Assembly: GCA_964035545.1 (NCBI GenBank)
Contig: OZ037766.1
Location: 29,533,140-29,597,139, forward strand
Source: Bugula neritina
Lineage: Eukaryota; Bryozoa; Gymnolaemata; Cheilostomatida; Bugulidae
Direction: 5' to 3'
Length of the DNA stretch: 64,000 bases
Numbering within the stretch: the stretch's first letter is position 1; each line of letters begins with the position of its first letter. A program made the position numbers and the translations under genes. Shown piece by piece: positions 13,605 through 26,820 of the stretch. The notes under the pieces are model-generated. The model had not been told where the DNA came from. It worked only from the letters and a program-made list of their open reading frames with translations, and searched no databases.

Positions 13605-16240
13605 AAAAATGGGTTTGTTTGTTTGTTTTTATTTTGTAATAGTCGGGAAAAAATTAATTGAGAAAAAAAAAATAAACAAAATGACAGGGCCTATGGCGCA
13701 ATTATAGCACTGTAGCTAGTCGAGGCACCGAGCCATGAATGGTTGACAGTTTATAAGATTTCTGTTTAGGTTTTTGAAAGTTTTAGCAACTTAAAAAGTA
13801 TTATTTTTTTATCTGGAAATTTGCCATTAGATGGTCTCTCAGGGCAAGTTTGAAACCAGCCTCCCTCTCCACAGCACGAATAGAACTAGGCAATTTATTC
13901 CATAGCGACGAACATTGGAATTCCACTCTTCGTTGACCTGCAGCAGTTGATGATGGAGGAGTTTGTAGGCTGAACTCTGAAAATCTTGTGGGCTAGTTAT
14001 GTGTGAGATGTGTTAGTTGAGAATAGTAAAGTTTATGTGAGAGCAGTATTAGTTTGAATTTGTGTAGAGTGTGAATAGGCATGATTGAAGAACTAAGAAA
14101 CAGTGGTTTAGATGGGGAAAGGTGATGCTTTTTATATATAATTCTCAGTATTTTCTTTTGCAGTAAATGTAGTGGTTCAAGATAAATGTTTGCTGCATTA
14201 CCCCACGATTCTAAGCAATATGTTAATTTAGAATTTACAAAAGAGTTATATATTTGTATTAGAATTTTTCTAGGTAGGTGATTGGAACATTTACTTATCA
14301 AGCCTACTAAGGGCCTTAGGTTTTGACAAAGTTTGCTGCAATGTTGTTGCCAAGAAAGATGTGAATCTATTATAATACCTAAGAAGGTAGTTGGTTTTAC
14401 TTCCACTAATTTTTTGTTAAACATTTCTAAGGCAAAGCCATTTAAATCTTGTTTATTTTGCGCTGTTTTGATTATCATGTAGTTTGTTTTACTCATATTT
14501 ACAGTTAATTTATTTTTATTGCACCAATTTTCAATTTTCTTTAATTCACAGTTTATGATGTCCATATTGTTTAATAGATTTTTTGATTCAAAGAAGAGGT
14601 TCGTATCGTCGGCAAATAATATAGGGTCTAAATGCATAGTTACATCTGGAAGATCATTTATATAAATAAGGAATAGTGTAGGACCAAGTATGGATCCTTG
14701 TGGTACTCCACATGTGATATGAATAAAGTCAGAATATGTGTTGTTAATAATAGTAGCCTAGACTGTTGACGATTGGACAGATAATTTTTAATTAGCTTCA
14801 CACTGTGACTTGAAAAGTGGAGCATTTTTAATTTAGCTAATAAGATTTCATGATTTATTGTGTCAAAGGCCTTACTAAAATCGAGGAAAATTCCAGCTAC
14901 AGAACTACCATTGTTCATGGCATTTAAAACCTTATTTGTTAGATTAATTAAGGCAGTACTTGTTTTTCTATTTCGTCTAAAGCCGTACTGCTTATCAGTT
15001 AAATAATTTTTGCTTTGTAGAAAATTTACTATTTGCTTATTTAAAATCTTTTCAGCTATCTTACTGAAAACAGGTAATATAGAAATTGGGCAGTAATTAC
15101 TTACATCAGTAGCTATGCCTTTTTTGTGTAGAGGAACAACTTTAGCTTTTTTTAGTTCATTTGGAAAAGCGCCATCATTGATAATTGTGTTTATAATGAA
15201 AGATGAGATGCAGATATTTTTATTAGGTTAGTGGGAGCTAAATCTAATCCTGCAGCTTTGGCTGGGTTTACATCTTTAAGTAAGCTTTCAATGACTGTGC
15301 TTTCAATATTTGTAAAGCTAAACTGTTCATCAAGTTTTTTATCTGACTTCCGAGCTGTAAAATCAAAATTGTCGTCAGTGAATTTCTTTGATAACGTTGT
15401 TCCTATGGAAGTAAAGTATTTGTTAAAACTGTTTGCTATGTCCTTATCTTCAGTTAGTGTAATATTTTCAGATGTTAAGCTTTTAGGAGCATTTAATCCC
15501 TTTGATCGATTTTTTCCTAGATGTTCGTTTATGACTTTCCAACATTTACTAGAATCTGAAGTATTTTCAAAAAAAGATTCAAAATATGAGGTCTTGGATC
15601 TACGCAAATTCTTCGTAACTAAATTTTTTAGAGTTTTATGTTTAAATTTAAGTTTCAAGTTTAGAGGGGAATTTAAGGATTGTCTATAAACATAATCCCT
15701 TTTGTTCATCAGCTTAATTAATTCAACACTAATCCAGGGTCTTTTATTTGTTTTAAGTTTGCGTGGCCAATTTGTTGAGAATTTTACTAATGGAGCATGT
15801 TTATTGCATAAATCCATAAATATTTTAAAGAAACTGTCATACCTAGAATTCACATCTTTCTTGGCATATACTTCGGAGTTCCAGTCTACTTTAGAAAGAT
15901 CTTTCAAAAATAGTTCTTCATTTATTTTCTTATAATTTCTAATGTTTGTAGATTTAGTTATATTAAAATAGTTAGTTAAATTTTCTATTTTGATAAAAGT
16001 AGGCAAGTGATCTGCTATGCTTGTTGTTATTGTTCCAGATGTTAAGAATTTATCATAAAAATTAACATTTATATGATCTAAGCAAGAATTGTATCGTGTA
16101 GGAATCTGAATTGAATTTATAAAATGAGAGCAGGATAGGATGTTGAGGTAAGATGTACTCACAGGATCGGATTTAAGAGTGTCGATATTGATATCACCTA
16201 TATATATGTTCTTGCTGAAATTTGACCACACCCACCAAAC
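13605..16240 (-). mobile_element. Non-LTR (LINE) retrotransposon, 5'-truncated and frameshifted
   Basis: On the minus strand the order is: the C-terminal part of an apurinic-type endonuclease (16246-15900; GDINIDTL, then a later DHLP motif), a linker, then a reverse transcriptase. The RT blocks visible are FLDFSKAFDTINHE (about 14890-14850), GVPQGSILGP (about 14710-14680) and the catalytic FADDTN (about 14620). After the RT comes a C-terminal tail with the LWNKLPSSIR motif (about 13905-13875), which is typical of Jockey/CR1/I-type elements. The coding sequence is broken by frameshifts (near 15190 and between 14760 and 14640), and the endonuclease N-terminus is absent, so the copy is dead. The 3' end is a short (AAAC)n-type tail, seen on the plus strand as GTTTGTTTGTTTG near 13613-13630. 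It lies 5' of, or within, the WSC gene. The exact clade cannot be fixed by eye. Confidence 0.88.
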
Positions 16241-16446
16241 CAGCAAATAAAAATGTTTTGAAAATATTAGGCCACGTTGAAATTGCTCTGTTTCAAGGAA
16301 ATTATGTTTTTAGGCTGTTAGCCTATTGGAAGTTTCATAATAACACTTGAATAATTCTTCTAATATCAATAATAAATATTTTAGTAGCATCAGCCTTTGG
16401 TTGGCTTAAAGGTCTAGGTGCTGTTCCTCCAACAACACCAAACTAG

Positions 16447-19012
16447 CCCCTCTATGTTGGATGCTACTTAGTTAGCAGTTCTGTAAACAATCCACCAATG
16501 AAGAGAGAGACAGAGAATGTTCCTTATATGGTAGTAGAACTCTGCATTGGTTTGTGCATTGTAAAAGGTAATATACTGATTGACAACTATATATATACAC
16601 TGTTTATACCTTATTAACTGATGCACTGTGAATCTACTATAGTATTTTATTGTATAAATATGACAATTTTTATTACTATAATATGTCTATGCAGTTAAAC
16701 CAGCAAAATTTCATTTTAGAAAAAAAAATTATTGCATATAAAATAAAAATTTATATTGCTTTATTTTCTGTAATTTGGTGTTAGTATATTACCCCCTGTT
16801 TAAGCTATTATCCAAGCTAGTTAATTTGAAAACATAGGTGTGAACAATCCATGCATCATGTATGTATATTCGGCTGTTGATTATTACCATCAAAATATTA
16901 CACTTGTATACCATGTGCACATTGTATACAAGTGTAATATTTTGATGGTAATCAACAGCCGAATATAATTTTCAATTTCTTCTTTATAACTTGGATACTC
17001 TCAAAGTATGAAAATATATAAAAGTCTTCAACACTTGGCTGCTAAAATCAACATCTAATCATGCTATTAAGTTTGTATACTCACTATACATCTGTTGACT
17101 GGAGATATAATATCACGATGAGTCATGCTTTAGGTCAGCCATATGCTGGGTTAGATGCCGGAGGGAGATGTTCGTGTGGATTGAGTTATGACAGAGATGG
17201 GAGCACATTTGATAACCTCTGTAATGATCAGTGTACAGGAAACTCAACTCAGTTGTGTGGCTCTAGCATAGCTATGAGCGTCTACCAGACCTTCTCAGGT
17301 AGGAAATCTTCAGTTTTTGCACAAATAAAAAATGCACACATGCATGATGTGTACTGAGTACATGCATGGCTAATATTTGTCACAAAATTCATATATAAAT
17401 ATACATTATACATAGTCAAAATTTTCTACAAAATATAATCACACATGACTAATATTATTTATTACAACATTGAGTATATATATAAAACACATTGCTAATA
17501 ATTTATATGTTTACACATGTGAAGCCTAAATTTGATTTCTTGTTGAACGACTTTTTACAGCAAAGCATCTTTTCTTTGTTTACGGTTGAAATTTATCATA
17601 AGAACAATTCATTAAGTGTTTCTAATTTTTAAGTAGCCTACTGCAGTGCTTGCATATTTTAATTTTCGCTTCAAACAACTATAATAAACTATATTTTCTG
17701 TTCATTTCATATATTATGTTATTTCTTAGCAGTTGTCATTTTTATTGTTTATTTATTAGATGAAGGAAAAGTATCAAAATCTCGAAATGTCAATTTAATT
17801 TCTGGATCAACTCGCTACAATTCAATAAACATGATTTCCATAGAAGAGGATGTTGTAACTTTTATCGAGCATCCTCAAACCTCCAACTCTATACTTGCTG
17901 CCACTAGTCAACAACTGATAACTGTAGGCAGCGATGGTGAATGCACAGTGGTAGCTGGTGCAGCTGTAGATCAATGTCGTTTTGAGTCGAATGACTATAG
18001 CTTTGACTCAATCAGTCACATTTTACATGTTGACTTCAGCTACTTTAGATCTGAAGCAGATTTGTTTGGCAGCAAGTTTTACATCCTTGTTGCCGAAGAA
18101 AGCAGGAATTGTATAAGAATAGTCGACTTGGAGAATATAAACAAACATACGGGCACTGTGATTGGTCAGTGTGATTTGTCAATGTATAGTTTGGAAAATA
18201 TGCAGTTTCAGTTGAAAGATATAGCCTTTCAATCTCCAAAATACTTGTCGGTAATTAACTTGTCTAATTCTGGAAAAATTATTATCAACGAATGTTCCTC
18301 AAATCAATACGGTTGTCCTCCAAATCACGTGGTGATACATGTATTTGAGTCTACAATATTTGGATACAGATACACTAGTGGCGCTGGCTATGTGCCATCG
18401 ATACCTACAGACTTTCATTACCCTGCTGTTTTTCTATATGACACTTCACAGGTTACTGGCTCTTCATCAATTAATTGTTACTTTGCAACGCTTTATGAAA
18501 ATGATGGCACCAGTTATTCATCCTTTATAACAAACGAGTATGAATATAATTCCTTTATACCACAAGTATATTTAGGCTGGTACATAGTCCTATATAACAA
18601 AAACATTGTCTACTTGGATTATGAGAATGATTCTAGTCGAAAGCTCAAAGTCCTGCCGATTCAAAACATGACTCATGGAGAGATTGAGTCGTTGAGTCAG
18701 ATTTTTGTCTCGTCTCGAATCAACCAAATTATTGCGTACAGCCAATCCAGTAAAAGCTTTCATTTTATCAAAAATTTTGGTTCGAGGTTTGCGTATCGAG
18801 TGGAACTCACTGACAGTTACTGTTCATTGGAGACTCTGGAGAGGGTGTCATGTGACTCTGTCGAGTCGTGTGGCTTCTATTGTGCTAAGAATAGTCAATG
18901 CAATGCGTTTAGTTTTGCTCTTAGCAGAGGCTACTGCCTGCTACACAATCAAGATCGAACAAATGATGAGAAACTTCTAAAAGGAGTGGTGTGTTATTAT
19001 TCCATTATGTAA
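16447..19012 (+). CDS. WSC-domain protein with propeller-like middle and C-terminal Cys-rich (PAN-like) domain; 5' end not found
   Basis: Three exons chain in phase: 16447-16567, 17134-17298 and 17760-19012 (stop TAA), giving 512 residues. The first two exons together make a WSC carbohydrate-binding domain: YVGCY at the start, a C-x4-C pair, YAGLDAGGRCSCG, DNLCNDQC and a final QLCGSS-x5-SVYQ. The large last exon has no cysteine framework in its middle. It carries repeats such as 'FYILVAEESRNCIRIVDLEN' and 'GECTVVAG', reminiscent of NHL-type beta-propeller blades; this reading is tentative. The final 65 residues have six regularly placed cysteines (YCSLETL to VVCYY), resembling a PAN/apple domain. 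An extracellular or cell-surface lectin-like role is inferred. An in-frame TAG just before 16447 shows the exon needs the acceptor ACTAG, so a signal-peptide exon must lie upstream. The gene is not identified to a named orthologue. Confidence 0.82.
16865..16967. repeat. Near-perfect long hairpin (about 45 bp arms)
   Basis: Left arm 16865-16911 and right arm 16924-16967 are reverse complements of each other apart from a 3-base insertion in the left arm. The spacer at 16912-16923 is itself almost palindromic (ATGTGCACAT), so the foldback extends to the tip. It lies in the intron between the two WSC exons. Confidence 0.85.
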
Positions 19013-19631
19013 GCCAATCATTTGACTTGCTATGAATACAAAGCTAAAACAGTTGCATTCTTGAGTCAAATCTGCATTTCAAAAACATTATAAGATAGCA
19101 TTGATACTAACTGAAAACTAAACGAGTAAAATGTATACTACCAAAACTTTTTTTGCTTCTCATGTTTGCCTATGATTGCACAGTTATTTACATTTTATTG
19201 CATTATATAATTCTAAAAAGACATTATTGAACATGTGCAACTGCAGTTTGAGTTTTCTTGGCTTGCATATACTGCATGCTGAGAGTCATTATAACTTCAA
19301 AAGATATTTGCAAGCAACTATTTTATATCCTGTATATTAAATATAATATATTACTTACTTATGTTATACTTAGTTATGATAACAAATCATTTCCAATTAC
19401 GTCAATTTTGTCGTGGATAAAATATTACATATCTATAGAGCAATTGCAAGCGTAACTATATTGTAAAATAGTTTCGTAATTGAAAATTAAAATTATTATA
19501 TGCTTTTCAACTATGTATACTTGAATGAAAATTTTAAATATTATAATAAAATTGTTGTATTGTGTGCTAAAAGTATATAAAATTAAACTTTTACTTGCAT
19601 GTCTGCCTTCTAAGTAGCTTATGCAGTCCGC

Positions 19632-19634
<3 letters not shown>
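19013..19634. other. 3' flank of the WSC gene
   Basis: Non-coding AT-rich sequence containing the presumed 3' UTR. I see nothing else in it. Confidence 0.5.
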
Positions 19635-19997
<363 letters not shown>

Positions 19998-20940
19998 ACG
20001 ATCTGCCTTCTAAGTCTAGCCAATACTTCAAATATATAACAGATAAAGTCACACACACAATTTTAAAACATCGTCAAATAATTAAACAAGTAATTGCTGT
20101 TCTAAACATAAATACTACTTTGATTTAACAAGTGGTTCTTATAGTTTCTTTTTCATGCAGCATGGCTACTACTGAACTTGTGGAATAACTATAGTCAACA
20201 AAATTGTTACTTTAAAATCGCGTAATTCTGCAAAAAAAATTATAAAAAACCCAAATCCATTATGCTTTTTAAAGTTCAGCTAAAACAGCTGAACTAACCA
20301 TGTTGGTATTATAATTATGCTAATATACATAAGCAGAACATTAATAATCACAGCATTTTATTAACTGGGGAATGTTCCTGTTTATAATATAATACTTTAT
20401 AGAACTGTAGCCTAGCCACTGTATATTGCTAGTTCGAAATCATCCTGTTATAATTCAATACTAAGGTGTTAATTAGATATTATGAACAAAGCTCTACTTA
20501 CAAATAAAAATACCCATGATTTTCTATTTCGATGTCAGATTGAATATCCTAAAGTTATTATATAGATATCTACTATTTGATTAAACTCAGGACCTTGTTG
20601 GTAGTATAAGAATATACTTGCTATTTTTAAATAATTATTTTCTACAAATTAATCGATACATTCATTTCAAGTTCAGACCTGTCCATATACTCTTTCTTCA
20701 ACTCAACAGCAATAAAAAGGCCAGTTGGCAGGTCTGGTTAGTATAGCCACCAAAGTATAAGCCTTTTGTTCTCAACGTATTGTCTTCTTTGAATATTATT
20801 GTTTATTTTTTTTTAAAGCTCAGCTCCTTCTAGCTGTTCTTAGAAAGGTAGCACAGAAATTAATTGCGTACATGTATAACTTTTAAGATAGGTTTAGAGT
20901 TACTGTACTACCGAACAGCATTCAAAGTAAATTCAAGGCA
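19998..20940. other. Upstream region of the GM2-activator-like gene
   Basis: AT-rich intergenic sequence. No core promoter motif is clear enough to call. Confidence 0.5.
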
Positions 20941-23900
20941 ATGAAGGCATCTTTTGTCATCTGCTTTCTATCTCTGCTGTCAGCTTGTCAGCTTGAGCAG
21001 CTTTCATATCTCAATGAAGCAAAAACAGACGTTGCAGGATTAAATCCATTTCTCAGTCTTCTACAGAAGGAAGACACAGGCAGATTATTAGTTAAACAGT
21101 CAAATAAAATCAGGAGAAACTCTGTAAATCAAGTGGATGTGACAGAGGAAGATAAAAATAGCTGCAAGTGCAAGGACCGAGCTGCAAAGAGATTGAGAAG
21201 AGAGATTAAAGATGTTTCTTTTCAAAGATGTGAGTTTTTCAGTTTGTTATATTGTAGTAATTTCAAGTGTAGTAATTTTAAGTGTAACATATTTATTTTA
21301 CAATAAAAGTGATGACAAGTCGAACAAAAAGACAGCTTAAAAATTTCTTTCTATAATTGTTAGGACACTACACTGGAATATACTGCAAAATTCCTAGACA
21401 TTATTTCCATTATAATGTATATGAAGTTATGAACTATACTTTTATCTACATTTTTGTGGTCTAAAGATTTATTTCTTTTTTTGAAGAAAATATTATTATT
21501 TAATATAATTTACGGCCTAAGATGCATCAAACAAATATGGCAAGCAATTTCTAATGCATTAAATATTATAATATTTATGCTGCCACATACATTAAAATTT
21601 TCAAAAAAGAAAAAATATATATGTTCAAGCATTTAGTAGGATAGACCTGTTTATAAAATAATTAAATATATAGCTTTAATAATTTGTCTATTTGAGGCAT
21701 ATATCTACTATAGCACATAAAACAGTTTAGTATTATTGTTTTTTTAGAAATTTTTAAACATTTCAATTAAATAATATATAAAAGAAATTTTTTTTGTAAA
21801 ATGCTTTGGTAATCCCTGTAAATCTTATCTTTTAGTTTTAAATAGTTTTTAATTATGCTTTTAACTAAGTGCCCCTTTTAGATTTACTATTCATTGTAAC
21901 AAAATGGCGATATTTTCTAAATGTGGCAGTAAAATAAATGATTAATAACGCAGCTCAGTGGGATAATAAAATAATTCTTGCAGTTTCATTAATTGGCATG
22001 CGGCTTACAATAAACAATATTTTATGTACATTGTAGAGCTATTGGCAACAATTTAAGGCTATCATAGCATGTAATAAATTCAAACAAACATTTCTTTATT
22101 TACACAATATTCTAAGCTGCATGTCATTATATATGAGGTGTAAAAATTACCACATCTCTATAAGGTATTGAGTATTGACGGTATTTACTATTTAATTGTG
22201 AAGTTCTTTAGAATACTTTATAATGTAAGTTCTTTACACAAAATATCATTACATCATGTAGCACAATGATATTTTATCATCACTATAATAATTTAAATAA
22301 ATTTAACCTGCCAACAAATTTGAATAATAAATCAATTTTTTAAGTATTTGTATTTTAACTTAATGTATATTTATAGGTACTGCTTGGAATGGAGAGGAAG
22401 CTTTGCTGTTATCTAATATCAGCCTCTCTCCTTCCCCTCTCATAGCCCCAGGAAATCTCCACGTCAACTTTGATGCAGAAGTTAAGAAACAACTTCCAGA
22501 AAGTATTCAGGTATGTATCATCAATACAAACATAACACAGTGTTTTTGCAAAGCTCATTTTGTTCTTTAAAATCCCCAAAACAGAAAATGTATTATATTA
22601 TATTATATTATATTGTATTATAGGAATATGTATAAAATAAAATATAGCAATGCAACATATAGGAGCTAACGTATATTTCAGTAACAAGACTTCGATATAG
22701 TATTAGAACAACTATATTTGAAATTGAACTAAAAACTGATGCATCAAATTATAAGCTGTTTGATTATAGAAAGAAAATGTATCAAGTTGAACAGCAAGAA
22801 AGTAGTTTACTTAGTAATTGATGATTTGAGTTGAACTCAGTTATATGTTTGCATAGTGCAGCTGAGCAAATACAAGTCTATTGTCGTGTTGAAATGTAAT
22901 GGAATCAATGGAACAGAATAATTAGAGAACAATGGTTAATATACTGGCAATGTGTACTTAGGTGTGTTCAAAATATTTTATTTGAAATATGTTATAGAGC
23001 ACCTGTTTATGAAAGCAGCTGGTTAACATAGTAGTATACATTTTTCATTTCTGCCACATGTGAAAGTAATTGAAATGCCAGATTAGTTGTATTAATAAAG
23101 AAACCAATGAGATTAAAATAGTTTAGTATAATATACACATGTATCAAACTCCATTGTGTAAATGTATCTCCATTTATTCTAACTCATCTAATGCTAACTT
23201 TACAGTAGCTGATGAATTTTAGTTGTGCAGAATGGCACTCTGCATGGTGCTTAATTAATTTTTGGTTTTGTTCAATTGCAATTTTTTCACAAAAATAAAG
23301 ATTATTTAACAACATTGGGGAAATAATATGCTTTTAATAGATGCTCTATACATAAGTTCCTTAGATGTATATACATGAGCTTTAATGGTGAAACCGCAAC
23401 CATAAGTCACAACCACAAAGATTTATGCAGCAGCTGCATTTAGAAAGTAAATTTTTGTAGGTGTAAACTTGACTGAAGTTGTATTACTCACTCCATCCTA
23501 ACATATATAATAACATAGTCATAAACACCATATTAAAAATATGTCTTTTTTGTTAAATAACCTATTGATAATTTATGAAGTATTTTAACTTTTGTCCATA
23601 AAATTTCTGGCTGCACACAACCTAGAATATGCATTATGTAAGCACATGTGATCACATTGCTAATTGACTCAACAGAACTGATGTGAAAAACCACCATTAA
23701 AAATAAATGTTGATGAACAGGCGAATAGTTTTTGTTTGACTAAAACCTTTTTAATGAACGTATTTATTAATGCATTTAATTTCAAAGTTACACCTCATTG
23801 TAGTAATATGCAATTAATATATCTTTATACTCCATCTAATGTGAAATAACACAATTATAATACACTTTACTTATATGATGTGCAACAATCATTTTCATGT

Positions 23901-25430
23901 AAAAGCAATTAGTTATTATGTAATCATGCAGGTTTTCTTTTTAGATTATGTCATATTTTATTAAAATTGATTGTGATAATATTTCCAGATTGATGTGGAT
24001 GTATACAAATACATGTTTGATACTCTCCCTGTAAGTGTGCCGTGTCTTACTGTACGTAATGTGAAGGATCTTAGCCTGGGTTCATGGTAAGCCTTCATCC
24101 CTACTTTTATTGTGTCTCAATTTATGATACATTGTGAAACTATAAACTCCTAATGAAGGCTTTTTGCTTTTTTTTATACTGTAACAGAAGACTTCAGCTA
24201 ATTTGAAATAAATGTACTTAGAATACATAGATTTGCATCAACAAAAATAGTCTATCTTAATTTAAAACTGCAAGAAAGCATGTGCTAAACCCTGTGCTAA
24301 GTATTTAGTTCAAATGCCAGCCTGGCAATAAGTGATGCCATTAATTGGTTTATGATAGGATTATTTAGGCAACAATTTTTAAACAACTATACAAAATATG
24401 TATCCTTACACTTTAGAATATGTTTCCCAGAATATATATAAATTAATACAGTTGTTAGTTAGAAAATGACAGACATGCAGATCACTAATTCTCCTTTCCT
24501 TTGGCAATTGGGATCAAAACATTATAGCTAATAACTTCCATTTTTGTCAACTGAAGCATAGCAATTCTTTTTGCTGAGCTTTGATTCCAACTTAGACGAA
24601 CATAATTGTGCATATTGTTGCTTAAATATCTTAGCATCATGCTGGCAGTCTATTGGTTTATTGCAGCACATACTGGGATGTCTGCAGCTCGGTTAAAGGG
24701 TCAGCTTGCCCTACATTTCAGAGCAACAGCTTGCCGTGTGCTTGTGAGGAGATAACTCCTGGGTTCTATACATTCAGCAAACCTCTAACCTATATCATAC
24801 CAAACATCAACAGCATATTTGATGTCCTTGTCAAGGTGAGTAGAGTCAGTCATCACAGTGAGTAGAGGAGACAACTCCGGCTGCTAAATATAAGATTCTA
24901 TGCTATCAGTAACAATAAAGAAAAAGTTGTTTGCTAGAATGATATTTTTGATCAGGGATGCGTTTAATATTCATGATTAATTTGAAAACTAGTGCGCATT
25001 CATAACCCTCAAAAAATTGGTGAAGTTTCTTCCTTCGGTTTGTATACCATAAAGAAAAAATAGATGAGTAAAATCAACATAATATTGTACGAATGTTTCT
25101 TTAAAAATAAAGTTACATTGAATTTCGAAAATCTCTTGATGGAATATAAAGTTCGGGGTCATTGATTGCAGTGGTTAAGGAGGGGCAGGTCTCTGTTGCA
25201 CTCAATGACTTCAAACCATGTGCTGCATTTAGTGATTTCCTTAAATTTTATCTGCCAACTGTAGGGTATAATTGTTGCTATAGGGATCTTACAAAATGCG
25301 GATGGCATTCACAGACTCTCGTACTAAAGCTGAGTTTGGTTGCATTGAGGCTAACTGGAAAATCACGAAGCTCCATAAAGACAAAGACTCCTACAGAGCC
25401 CTATTCTTTAAACAGCGCAACAGCCTATGA
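20941..25430 (+). CDS. Ganglioside GM2 activator-like lipid-transfer protein, 278 aa, five exons
   Basis: Exons 20941-21229, 22377-22510, 23989-24086, 24667-24835 and 25284-25430 join with GT-AG introns in phases 1, 0, 2 and 0, ending at TGA 25428-25430. The protein starts with a signal peptide (residues 1-17). The part from residue 97 on matches the GM2 activator (GM2A, ML-type lipid-binding cup): SPSPLIAPGN strand, VPCLTVR, GSCTYWDVC, SACP, LPCAC-x6-GFYTF, and a final GSYKMRMAF to EFGCIEANWKITKL. Eight cysteines fall in the same order as the four disulphides of human GM2A. Such proteins lift glycosphingolipids from lysosomal membranes for hexosaminidase, or move lipids in secretions. Unusual here is an extra segment of about 80 residues between signal peptide and domain. 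It is rich in Lys/Arg and includes KRLRR about 10 residues before the domain, so a removable propeptide is possible. Human GM2A is shorter (about 190 residues). Confidence 0.93.
21230..22376 (+). other. Intron 1 of the GM2-activator-like gene
   Basis: Non-coding AT-rich sequence bounded by GTGAGT and TTATAG. A reading frame at 21454-21636 inside it has no feature. Confidence 0.7.
22511..23988 (+). other. Intron 2 of the GM2-activator-like gene
   Basis: Bounded by GTATGT and TTTCCAG. It holds a short TATTA-type repeat near 22590-22622 and nothing else recognisable. Confidence 0.7.
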
Positions 25431-26820
25431 ACTATGTTATATAAATTATTTCAATATATTAATTTCAATAATATGCTGTGAGCAATACATAATTGACAAT
25501 GAACTTTACTATATACCATTTTTACAATATAATATATTATCTTGTAAAATGTTTAACTTAATGCACTACAGAGCAATTGATTACAGCAATTTATAATTAT
25601 CCTAGATATTGTATTTTGTGTACAGAACTGCTACATAAAGACATGGTATTTGATGAATTAAAACTCTTGTTTTTTGAAGAATTTTTCACTTTTGTAAGAT
25701 TAGTACTGTTGAATGTTTTAATTTCACTGGCCCCATTCACTATTTGATGATAAATATTTACAGAAACATAATATGTGGTTTGAAAAATTGGTATCCTTTA
25801 AGTGTTGATGTGACGCATATAGCTCTTTACACTTTCTATTGCAGCATACTATACCAATAGTTATAATGCGTCAATCAGAACTCGTGTATCTGTATGTACG
25901 GCCATTTTATTTTCTCTACAGAGTGAAGGCTGACCTACATGAATAAAAGTGTATGTACAAAGAACAACTTGTATAATAATAGACAGCGAAATCAAGTGCA
26001 AATATATTACATAATAATTACATATTACATAATATATTATATATTAATTATATATTAATCTTAGCTGAGACAACTTCATATTCTCTAGCCAACAACTAAT
26101 TAACATTGAAACTGAAAAACAAAACTATGCAACACATTTTAAAATGAGCAACAGTTAGAAGTAAAGTATATAGTCAATAGTTATTAAATTATAAGAGTAA
26201 ATAGCTCAAAAAGACAACTCCTCGAGAGCTAAAATGAGAACAAATGATTATAGTGATGGAAAACTTTAGACGTCTTCCACTATCGCTTGCACTTTCTATT
26301 TCAATTAAAAGCTTGAGACCTGATGATTCGAACCGCAATAGTTTTGTAACGTGAAAGAAATATATCAAAGTATAGAAATGGTGTAATTCAGAATCATTTA
26401 CCATAATAATGCTTTTAACACTCTTTTTAACATGGTTTTCCTGATGCTAATTATTATAGCCGGAACACCCAGTGAACATCAAGCTTTGTAATTATATAGA
26501 AAGTGCCGAGTAGAAGACCTTTGATACTAGCAACTAAGTTGTGGGAGAAACACCAATACCTGGAAAAGATCATATATGCTAGAAAACTACAAAATGAGAA
26601 AATTGCTAATCTATAGAAAATATGATAAGCTGAATTATCAGACTGGAAATTTTTGCTATTTAAAAAATAAGAACGAGATTTATTTATAAGACTCTTATAT
26701 TGAGAATTGTCTCCTCTATAATATCACATGACCACTCGGGAATATTATAGCAAGTAAGAGCTGAGCTGAACATGATTTACTGCGCAATGATTGACAAATA
26801 TTTGAGCTGGAATCACGGAT
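25431..26820. other. Convergent intergenic region between the GM2-activator-like gene and arfaptin
   Basis: Holds the two 3' UTRs. A small AT repeat cluster (ATATTACATAATA variants) sits at about 26005-26060. No gene is supported. Confidence 0.5.

Noticed and set aside
15231-15935. Plus-strand frames of 152 and 77 residues
   Set aside because: Antisense shadows of the LINE coding sequence on the minus strand.
25162-25596. 144-residue frame after the GM2-activator exons
   Set aside because: Wrong frame. The true last exon (25284-25430) reads in another frame and continues the GM2-activator fold to a TGA at 25428.
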